Assembly (NCBI GenBank): GCA_003554345.1 | Contig: PWGE01000126.1 | Coordinates: forward strand, 1-9,579 | Direction: 5' to 3' | Source: Candidatus Sumerlaeota bacterium | GTDB lineage: Bacteria; Sumerlaeota; T1SED10-198M | Length of the DNA stretch: 9,579 bases | Shown here: piece after piece, positions 1-5,506 of the stretch | Layout of the letters: every line of letters begins with the position of its first letter | How positions within the stretch are numbered: the stretch's first letter is position 1 | Position numbers and translations under genes: made by a program | Notes under the pieces: model-generated | What the model was told of the DNA's origin: nothing | Seen by the model: the letters and a program-made list of their open reading frames with translations, nothing else | Database searches by the model: none

Positions 1-296
1 CCTTTTTGCTTCAGCTTCTCCTTTTGAGCTTCCAACTCCTCCTCTGAAAAATCTCTTTGATGCTCTGGTTCGAACTTAAATCCTTTGTTATCAAGGTTGA
101 AGAGATAGACATCAAGAGCTGCCCTTTGTTTAGGGTCTTTGAGAATTTCATATGCTTTTCGGACCACTACAAAACGTTCGGGGTTCTGCTCGGGATTATA
201 TAATTTAAGTGCTTTAAGATAAGCCTTCTTCACATCCTCCTGGCTGGCATTTTTCGGAACATTCAAAATAGTGTACGCATTCTTAAATTGAACCAT
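1..296 (-). CDS. J-domain-like protein with degenerate HPD motif (partial, C-terminus beyond window)
   Basis: The 98 visible N-terminal residues align with a DnaJ J-domain. A YTILNVPKNAS start (8-18) matches the usual YEILGV segment, EDVKKAYLKALKLY (20-33) matches helix II, and AYEILKDPKQRAALDVY (48-64) matches helices III and IV. The residues that should be His-Pro-Asp, the motif that triggers Hsp70/DnaK ATP hydrolysis, read Asn34-Pro35-Glu36, within LYNPEQNPERF. Classic co-chaperone activity is therefore doubtful, as for other J-like proteins lacking HPD. After the domain comes a highly charged, probably helical stretch (EEELEAQKEKLKQK), and the reading frame stays open to the window edge. 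The ATG at 296-294 lies 14 bases after the dus stop, with GAGGG about 11 bases upstream, so it is probably the last visible gene of the minus-strand run. The J-fold is clear; its client and partner cannot be told from here. Confidence 0.8.
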   Translation of the reverse strand, partial: MVQFKNAYTILNVPKNASQEDVKKAYLKALKLYNPEQNPERFVVVRKAYEILKDPKQRAALDVYLFNLDNKGFKFEPEHQRDFSEEELEAQKEKLKQK

Positions 297-310
297 GATA
301 TTTAAGTCCC

Positions 311-1297
311 TCATGAAATCAGATGCATATTATAAACTATTTGTATAAATCTGACAACATCTTTTCTGGTTTTCATACCGGGAAGATATCTTCTGAGCTT
401 TTTCACCCCATACATTCCGGAAAGATACCACCCCATAAACTTTCTCATTTCCTTCACACCTTTCCTTTCCCCTTTCTTTTCAATAAGACAATCCATATGC
501 ACCATAAGGTATTCCAGTCTTTGTTGCAATGAAGGTGGAGGAGGATTTTCTCCCCTCAAGTAACGCCTAATGCAGGAAAAAAACCAGGGCGCTTTCATAG
601 CTCCTCTTGCCAGTAACATTCCATTCACTTCAGAGTATTGCCATTTTTGTTGCACATCTTCTTCCGTAAAAAGATCTCCGTTTCCAAAGATATATTTTTG
701 AGGAAAGGCCATTTTGAGGTTTTTAACCCATTGCCACTCAGCAGGAGAAGAAAACCGTTCACGAGCTGTTCGGGGATGAAAGAAGACCACATCCAGCCCT
801 TCTTCAAAGGCTATTTCGCTTATTCGGAGGTAATTCAACGAGGAACGGTCCCACCCGGCACGTATTTTTACCGAACAAATTCCTGAAAAAGAATTTCGAA
901 TTGCCCTGAAAATCTGGCGGCATCTCTCTGGTTCACGCATCAGATAGGCCCCATGTTTTTGTTTAAGCACTTTAGGTACTGAACAGCCGCAATTGATGTC
1001 GAGCCATTTAAGCCCCCGTTTTTCCAGTTCTATCGCAATGCCTTCAAACCATTCCGGATTATTCCCGATGATCTGTATGCCGGTATCCTTTGCTTCTACC
1101 GGTAAATCTATGTAGTCCTCCAGCAGGGAGGCTCTATGAAAAAGAGCCGGTAATGGCACCATTTCTGTAAACATGAAGCCCGGTTTAAAGCATCGCAAAA
1201 AAGCTCTAAAAGCCTTATCAGTGATACCTGCAAGGGGTGCCATAAAAATATTGCTTTCGAAACTGAACCCTTTAACAAAAAAAGGAGAGGCATACAT
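311..1297 (-). CDS. dus: tRNA-dihydrouridine synthase (Dus family)
   Basis: This is an FMN-dependent enzyme that reduces uridines in the tRNA D-loop to dihydrouridine. It is 328 residues from the ATG at 1297, a normal Dus length. Seen in order: MAPLAGITD (FMN-binding start of the TIM barrel, about 19-27), DINCGCSVPKV with the presumed catalytic Cys105, KIRAGWD (Lys144 region), HPRT (174-177, phosphate/substrate contact), GNGD (205-208) and LLARGAM near 228-234, followed by the C-terminal helical domain. The usual NMGCP catalytic motif reads NCGCS here, but the cysteine is kept. A GTG at 1306 would add three residues, but the only Shine-Dalgarno-like run (AAGGGG, 1314-1309) is 2 bases from it and 11 from the ATG, so the ATG is preferred. 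It follows tsaD by 18 bases and is probably co-transcribed. Whether it is the A, B or C subtype is not decided. Confidence 0.93.
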   Translation of the reverse strand: MYASPFFVKGFSFESNIFMAPLAGITDKAFRAFLRCFKPGFMFTEMVPLPALFHRASLLEDYIDLPVEAKDTGIQIIGNNPEWFEGIAIELEKRGLKWLDINCGCSVPKVLKQKHGAYLMREPERCRQIFRAIRNSFSGICSVKIRAGWDRSSLNYLRISEIAFEEGLDVVFFHPRTARERFSSPAEWQWVKNLKMAFPQKYIFGNGDLFTEEDVQQKWQYSEVNGMLLARGAMKAPWFFSCIRRYLRGENPPPPSLQQRLEYLMVHMDCLIEKKGERKGVKEMRKFMGWYLSGMYGVKKLRRYLPGMKTRKDVVRFIQIVYNMHLIS

Positions 1298-1308
1298 AAT
1301 ACTCACTT

Positions 1309-1314
1309 CCCCTT
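1309..1314 (-). promoter_or_regulatory. Ribosome binding site deciding the dus start
   Basis: On the minus strand the bases read AAGGGG. They sit 2 bases before a GTG (1306) and 11 bases before an in-frame ATG (1297). Two bases is too close for initiation, so the ATG is the likelier start, although 11 bases is at the long end of usual spacing. Confidence 0.5.
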
Positions 1315-1315
1315 G

Positions 1316-2320
1316 TTAAAACTCCGGGGAAGGCGAGGCATTCAATTTTAAAAACCCGGCAGAACCCGGCTTCATAATTTTCAGGCCATGCAAAAAATAC
1401 CAGGTTCCCAGTCCAGCTACCATGGCGGCATTATCAGTACAATATTCAAAAGAAGGAAAAACCACCGGTACAGAAAGTTGCTGCATTTTTCGTCGCAAGC
1501 CACGATTAGCTGAGACACCGCCCACCACAGCCACACTTTCCACCGGATATTTACGGATTGCCAGTTGCACTTTTTCAAGCATCATATTAAGAACAGTCTC
1601 CTGGAAAGAGGCCGCCACTCTCTTTTTTTCATCCTCACCCAACGTGTTGCTGCTCAAAACATAACGAACTACCGCTGTTTTCAAACCACTCAAACTGAAA
1701 TCCAGTTTCTTTTTCATGGGCTGAGGGAAAGGAATATAATTACCGCTATATTGCTGATGTATTCTATCTATAACCGGTCCTCCGGGATAGCCATACTCTA
1801 AAACCCTGGCCACTTTATCGTATGCTTCACCCACTGCATCATCGCGGCTTTGAGCAATCACCGAAAAATCATCATAGCTATGCACCAGGCAGATGAGAGT
1901 GTGACCGCCTGAAACAATGACTCCAAGAAAAGGAAAGGAAAGTTTTTGTTCAAGGGAAGCTGCAAAAAGATGTGCTTTTAAATGATGTACAGGAATAAGC
2001 GAGATATTATGTGATAATGCCAGAGATTTGGCAGCTTCCACACCTACAAGCAGAGAGCCAATCAAACCGGGCTGAACAGTTACGGCAACGGCATCAATAC
2101 CCTTATAAAGGTGCCCCTGCTTTTCTTTCAGCCTTTTTAATAACCGAAACAACTCCGTAATATGACGTCTCGAAGCCAGTTCTGGTACAACACCACCGTA
2201 TTCTGCATGCAGGTCAGTCTGAGAGCTTGTCTCATGCCATACAACTTCGTACCTGCTATTCACCACTGCCAGTGACGTTTCATCACAACTGCTCTCTATA
2301 CCCAGCAACAGAGCGGACAT
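1316..2320 (-). CDS. tsaD: tRNA N6-adenosine threonylcarbamoyltransferase TsaD
   Basis: TsaD (Gcp/YgjD/Kae1) transfers the threonylcarbamoyl group from threonylcarbamoyl-AMP to A37 of ANN-decoding tRNAs, working in the cytoplasm with TsaB and TsaE. Its 334 residues are a typical length. The ASKHA-fold start LGIESSCDETS (6-16) is intact. The metal-binding pair is His113 and His117 in VHHLKAH, joined by Asp296 in CTDNAAM. Other family marks are VSGGHT (137-141 region), DAVGEAYDKVAR (161-172), DFSLSGLKT (207-215) and VVGGVSAN (265-272). No key residue is missing. The ATG has AGAGG 8 bases upstream; that site overlaps the end of the protease gene, whose stop is only 5 bases away, so the two are probably translationally coupled. 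TsaB, TsaC and TsaE are not in the window. Confidence 0.98.
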   Translation of the reverse strand: MSALLLGIESSCDETSLAVVNSRYEVVWHETSSQTDLHAEYGGVVPELASRRHITELFRLLKRLKEKQGHLYKGIDAVAVTVQPGLIGSLLVGVEAAKSLALSHNISLIPVHHLKAHLFAASLEQKLSFPFLGVIVSGGHTLICLVHSYDDFSVIAQSRDDAVGEAYDKVARVLEYGYPGGPVIDRIHQQYSGNYIPFPQPMKKKLDFSLSGLKTAVVRYVLSSNTLGEDEKKRVAASFQETVLNMMLEKVQLAIRKYPVESVAVVGGVSANRGLRRKMQQLSVPVVFPSFEYCTDNAAMVAGLGTWYFLHGLKIMKPGSAGFLKLNASPSPEF

Positions 2321-2325
2321 GTATT

Positions 2326-3744
2326 TTACCTCTGCTCATAGAAAAGCTTTATCCTGCTCACCTCTATCGCTTTATCCAGTTGTTTATCATAGATCTCGTC
2401 AGTTTCTATCTCCTCTTCTTCTGCAGGAGCGCCCAATTCTTCCTGAATTCTCCGGGTAAAATCTTCTGAATCATCATCTATCTCTTCTTCACGGTATTCC
2501 TTTTCAATAAGAGAAGGCTCACCTAACCTGCCGTGCATCCGAAGTTCAATTTCCTCATCCCAGGTAAGGGGCACACTGAAATCAGGCTCCAATCCTCCTA
2601 TATCCTCTATGGAACGTCCTTCAGGAGTATAATACTTGGCTACCGTTAATTTGAGAGCAGCTTCCCCACCTTCCGGATAATACTCAGAAGATACCGGTGT
2701 TTCCAGGGGAATGACAGACTGCACCGAACCCTTACCAAATGAGGTCTGATCGGTAATACCAACTACAGATGCGCGACGGTGGTCCTGTAAAGCACCAGCC
2801 AGAATCTCGGAGGCACTGGCTGTTCCCCTATTTATAAGCACTGTCATAGGACCATCAAATAAAGGATCTTTTGTCGAAGTATAGCTCTCTCCTTCTTCCT
2901 GATCACGAGAACGAACAGAAACTATTTCCTGACCACTTTCAAGAAATAAATCCGTCACTTTAATGGCTTCCGTAAGTAATCCGCCAGAATTATTTCTCAC
3001 ATCCACAATCAGAGCTTCCATTCCTTCTTCTTTCAACTCCTGTAATTTGTTTTCCAGATCAGAAGCAACATTTTCTGAGAACTCCACGATCCGCACATAA
3101 GCGATTTCCGAATCAAGCATGCGGCCATATAATCTTTCCACTTTAATAATATCTCGTTCTATTGTTTTTTCTAAAGGGGCATCTTCTCCCCGGCGCACAA
3201 TTTCAATGGTAACCTCTGTCCCCGGAGTTCCCTTCAGCTTATTGACTGCCTCAAAAAGCGTCATATCTTCTGTCGTCTCGCCATTTATCGTTACAATTCT
3301 GTCCCATGGTAATATCCCTGCTTCATAAGCCGGCGTTCCGTCAATGGGCGAGATCACCGTCAGCACACCCTCTTCCATGGTAACATGCATACCCAGACCA
3401 CCAAATTCACCGGTGGTGCTTTCTTCTAATTCCTGACGCAGCTCAGGCGTGAGAAGCACGCTGTGAGGATCAATATTACGCAGCATCCCGTTGATTGAAT
3501 ATTTGATAAGTCTTTCAAAATCAATATCCTCTTCATAGGAATGTTTAACCCATCCCAGCACTTCCATATATAATTCTATATTTTGTTTTAATGAGTCTTC
3601 TTCACTCAGGGCTTCATGTATTTTCTTTTCATTTCTATCCATCTGTTGAAGAGGTTCATTTGTTGCGGCATAAAATATCAACAGAAGTGATATGATAGAA
3701 AAGAAGGAAAAGAGTTTTAACATTGGATGCTTTTTACTTTGCAT
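2326..3744 (-). CDS. ctpA: S41 family carboxyl-terminal processing protease (CtpA-like)
   Basis: This is a serine protease that trims or degrades envelope proteins from their C-termini. The 472 residues begin with a basic start (KKHPMLK) and a hydrophobic stretch (about 11-27), which would be an export signal or membrane anchor leading to the periplasm. An N-terminal helical region with NGMLRNIDPHSVLL (85-98) is typical of Ctp proteins. A PDZ domain follows at about 113-197 (GEFGGLGMHV, GTPAYEAGILPWDRIVTING). The S41 core holds VDVRNNSGG (247-255), INRGTASASE with the serine nucleophile (Ser310, next to Ser312) and FGKGSVQ with the general base Lys338. The segment between them looks about three residues longer than usual (GITDQTSFGK). 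A glutamate/aspartate-rich tail spans roughly 416-450. The ATG has GGAG about 10 bases upstream. It lies 49 bases after the response regulator and 5 before tsaD. The substrate is unknown. Confidence 0.94.
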   Translation of the reverse strand: MQSKKHPMLKLFSFFSIISLLLIFYAATNEPLQQMDRNEKKIHEALSEEDSLKQNIELYMEVLGWVKHSYEEDIDFERLIKYSINGMLRNIDPHSVLLTPELRQELEESTTGEFGGLGMHVTMEEGVLTVISPIDGTPAYEAGILPWDRIVTINGETTEDMTLFEAVNKLKGTPGTEVTIEIVRRGEDAPLEKTIERDIIKVERLYGRMLDSEIAYVRIVEFSENVASDLENKLQELKEEGMEALIVDVRNNSGGLLTEAIKVTDLFLESGQEIVSVRSRDQEEGESYTSTKDPLFDGPMTVLINRGTASASEILAGALQDHRRASVVGITDQTSFGKGSVQSVIPLETPVSSEYYPEGGEAALKLTVAKYYTPEGRSIEDIGGLEPDFSVPLTWDEEIELRMHGRLGEPSLIEKEYREEEIDDDSEDFTRRIQEELGAPAEEEEIETDEIYDKQLDKAIEVSRIKLFYEQR

Positions 3745-3793
3745 GGAAATTTACTCCTCGCATACGTACATTAATTTATTTTTATTATCAAAA

Positions 3794-4177
3794 TTATTTC
3801 AGTTCTTCAGAGAGCGCCACCCGAATCTTACTGGCAAGGTCAATGGTTTCGAAAGGCTTGGTGATATAATAGGTCACTCCCTTATCAAGAGCCTCTTTGA
3901 CTTTGCTCTTACCTTCAACACCCGTGAGCATTATAACAGGAATACGCTCTGTTTTAGTATCGTTTCTTAACTTTTCCAGAACTTCAAACCCATCCATCTC
4001 CGGCATCATTATATCCAGAATGACCAGATCAATATCGTTATCTTTGAGGAGTGTCAATGCTTTTTCTCCGCTGGCTGCTACCAGACATTCATACCCTTCT
4101 TTTTGCAGAAAAGAACTCAATATTTGCCTTATATCCTCTTCATCGTCTACCACCAAAATCGTCTTCTCATTTTCCAT
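3794..4177 (-). CDS. Single-domain response regulator (CheY-like receiver)
   Basis: The 127 residues are a lone receiver domain, with no DNA-binding or enzymatic output. It has the acidic pocket Asp11/Asp12 (VVDDEED), the phospho-acceptor Asp55 (LVILDIMMPEMDG), the switch Thr85 (MLTG) and the conserved Lys107 (ITKPF), so it should be phosphorylatable. The start ATG has AAGGAG 9 bases upstream. It is the first gene of the minus-strand run and faces the divergent region 4178-4282. No histidine kinase is in the window, so it may act as a phosphorelay shuttle, a motility regulator or a regulator by protein contact; the nearby protease and pilus genes do not settle which. The family call is firm; the role is not assigned. 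Confidence 0.96.
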   Translation of the reverse strand: MENEKTILVVDDEEDIRQILSSFLQKEGYECLVAASGEKALTLLKDNDIDLVILDIMMPEMDGFEVLEKLRNDTKTERIPVIMLTGVEGKSKVKEALDKGVTYYITKPFETIDLASKIRVALSEELK

Positions 4178-4282
4178 GTAATAATTCTCCTTTTTTTCAA
4201 ACCCTCTTATATTGAATTATATATAATTTTTGATAAATTTAAAGTTCAGCGTCTCTTATTCCAGAGAGAAAAGGCATTTTCA
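4178..4282. promoter_or_regulatory. Divergent promoter region between response regulator and gmhB
   Basis: These 105 bases separate the start codons of two oppositely directed gene runs, so promoters for both should lie here. The middle is very AT-rich and contains the perfect 14-bp palindrome AATTATATATAATT at 4215-4228. This gives a TATAAT on the plus strand (4222-4227) and another on the minus strand (4221-4216). Neither has a good -35 hexamer at 16-18 bases. An alternative plus-strand pair is TTGAAT (4212-4217), 16 bases, TAAATT (4234-4239). The region is well supported by gene layout; the exact hexamers are a guess. Confidence 0.5.
4269..4274 (+). promoter_or_regulatory. Ribosome binding site deciding the gmhB start
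   Basis: AAAAGG lies 8 bases before the ATG at 4283. The frame is open much further upstream (to an ATG at 4103), but that extension runs antisense into the response regulator, has no family similarity, and crosses the expected promoter region, so this site marks the real start. Confidence 0.6.
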
Positions 4283-4906
4283 ATGAGTCAACCTTCTTCC
4301 CAACTCAACCCTGCGGTATTTCTTGACCGGGACGGTACTATTAATGAAGAAAAAGGGTATATCAATCACCCTTCCCGTTTTCGTTTATTAAAGGGCGTAC
4401 CGGAAGCCATCCGTCTCTTAAATAAAAACGGGTTCCTTACAATCATTGTCACCAATCAGGCCGGCGTTGCCCGTGGATATTTCAAAGAAGAACTTGTACA
4501 AAGAGTCCATGAAAATATGCACAAACAACTCAAACAAGCCGGAGCGTATATTGATGCCGTTTATTACTGTCCTCACCATCCTGAAGCAGGTAAAGAACCG
4601 TACCGCAAGTCATGTCGCTGCCGAAAACCTTCCCCCGGCATGATTGAACAGGCCTGCAGCGACCTTCCAATAGATCTTACACGCTCCTACCTTGTCGGAG
4701 ACCGGCATAAAGATATACTTTTTGCCCGACAATTTTCACTTACCGCTGTTATGGTTTTAACCGGTTACGGACGGGGCGAATATGAATATCAGAAAGGACA
4801 ATGGCGAGAGCAGCCAGATCATATTGCTCCCGATTTATATCATGGAGTGCAATGGATTATAGCTCACTCCCGGAGCATGGAGGATAAAACATTCTATGAG
4901 CAATAA
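4283..4906 (+). CDS. gmhB: D-glycero-D-manno-heptose 1,7-bisphosphate 7-phosphatase (GmhB)
   Basis: GmhB is a HAD-superfamily (IIIA) phosphatase that removes the 7-phosphate from heptose 1,7-bisphosphate, a cytoplasmic step toward the nucleotide-heptose used in LPS core or surface glycans. From the ATG at 4283 it has 207 residues, slightly longer than the usual 180-190, mainly through a C-terminal extension. Motif I FLDRDGT holds the nucleophile Asp15 and acid Asp17. Motif II is IVTNQAG (55-61). The GmhB zinc loop is complete: Cys96 and His98 (YYCPHH), then Cys111 and Cys113 (SCRCRKP), followed by Lys115. Motif IV is LVGDRHKD (Asp140, Asp144). The histidinol-phosphatase branch of this family shares these motifs, but the neighbouring rfaE2 makes the heptose role far likelier. 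Its last 11 bases overlap the rfaE2 start. Confidence 0.94.
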   Translation: MSQPSSQLNPAVFLDRDGTINEEKGYINHPSRFRLLKGVPEAIRLLNKNGFLTIIVTNQAGVARGYFKEELVQRVHENMHKQLKQAGAYIDAVYYCPHHPEAGKEPYRKSCRCRKPSPGMIEQACSDLPIDLTRSYLVGDRHKDILFARQFSLTAVMVLTGYGRGEYEYQKGQWREQPDHIAPDLYHGVQWIIAHSRSMEDKTFYEQ

Positions 4907-5393
4907 ATTTTGTTCGCTGGACGAACTTGTATCCTATCGTCAAGAGTACGCCCGCCAAAAACAAACGGTGGTTTTCGCAAATGGATGTTTCGATATTCTT
5001 CATTGCGGACATCTGGATTATTTACAGGGGGCGGCTACATTGGGAGACATTCTTATTGTAGCTGTCAACAGTGACCGGTCAGTCCGCCGTTATAAAGGTG
5101 AAGACCGTCCCATAATACCGGAAGACCAAAGAGTGGAAATCCTTGAAGCCATAAGATACATTGACCATCTTCTCCTCTTCGACGAACCGGATGTAAACCA
5201 TCTGCTTCTGAAATTAAAACCCGATATTCACGCAAAAGGAACAGATTATACCGTAGAAACGGTTCCGGAAAGAAATACGGTGTTATCTTACGGCGGGCAG
5301 GTTGCTATTGCCGGCAATCCACGCATCAATTCCACCACCAACGTCATCAATAAAATCCTGAAGAACTTTGGCAGCCGTAAAAAGAGGAAGTAA
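4896..5393 (+). CDS. rfaE2: D-beta-D-heptose 1-phosphate adenylyltransferase (RfaE domain II, stand-alone)
   Basis: This enzyme joins heptose 1-phosphate to ATP to give ADP-D-glycero-D-manno-heptose, released with pyrophosphate. The 165 residues equal only the C-terminal nucleotidyltransferase half of the bifunctional HldE/RfaE of enterobacteria, so the kinase half must be a separate gene, not seen here. The Rossmann-type start VVFANGCFDILHCGHLDYL (25-43) holds the HxGH nucleotide-binding motif (His36, His39). VAVNSDRSVRRYKG (55-68), RPIIPEDQRVEIL (71-83), KGTDYT (114-119) and a final NSTTNVINKI (near 144-153) match the family. The ATG lies inside the end of gmhB, with GGAGG 12 bases upstream, and the 11-base overlap implies coupled translation. 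The lysine/arginine-rich end (SRKKRK) is unremarkable. Confidence 0.95.
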   Translation: MSNKFCSLDELVSYRQEYARQKQTVVFANGCFDILHCGHLDYLQGAATLGDILIVAVNSDRSVRRYKGEDRPIIPEDQRVEILEAIRYIDHLLLFDEPDVNHLLLKLKPDIHAKGTDYTVETVPERNTVLSYGGQVAIAGNPRINSTTNVINKILKNFGSRKKRK

Positions 5394-5398
5394 AAGTC

Positions 5399-5506
5399 AT
5401 GTGGATGGCAGACTGGAGAGTAAAGCAACCCTTTATACTCAAAGCTTTCTTTTTATCTCAACTCAGACTTTCCTTCCATTCTTTAGCAGGAAAGCAATAT
5501 GAATAA
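5399..5506 (+). CDS. Possible small protein or leader ORF, 35 residues, coupled to the glycosyltransferase
   Basis: An ATG at 5399 opens a 35-residue frame that starts MWMADWRVKQPF and ends SLAGKQYE. It has a good purine-rich site (GAGGAAG, 5384-5390) 8 bases upstream, starts 5 bases after the rfaE2 stop, and its stop overlaps the glycosyltransferase ATG in the string ATGAATAA (5499-5506). It therefore fills the only sizeable gap in this run exactly. The peptide is basic and rich in aromatic and leucine residues, with no clear transmembrane span or known motif. It may be a real small protein, a leader that passes ribosomes to the next gene, or chance; the glycosyltransferase also has its own AGGA site. 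I do not recognise it. Confidence 0.35.
   Translation: MWMADWRVKQPFILKAFFLSQLRLSFHSLAGKQYE

Noticed and set aside
1422-1801. Plus-strand open frames opposite tsaD (and similar frames opposite dus and ctpA)
   Set aside because: They lie antisense to well-conserved enzymes, have no recognisable domains and lack good ribosome binding sites.
3745-3793. The 49-base gap between the response regulator and ctpA as a terminator or promoter
   Set aside because: I see no GC-rich hairpin and no convincing -35/-10 pair; only the ctpA ribosome binding site is supported.
4103-4282. A 60-residue N-terminal extension of gmhB, in frame from an ATG at 4103
   Set aside because: It runs antisense to the response regulator start, crosses the divergent promoter region, has no family similarity, and the ATG at 4283 has its own ribosome binding site just before the conserved phosphatase start.
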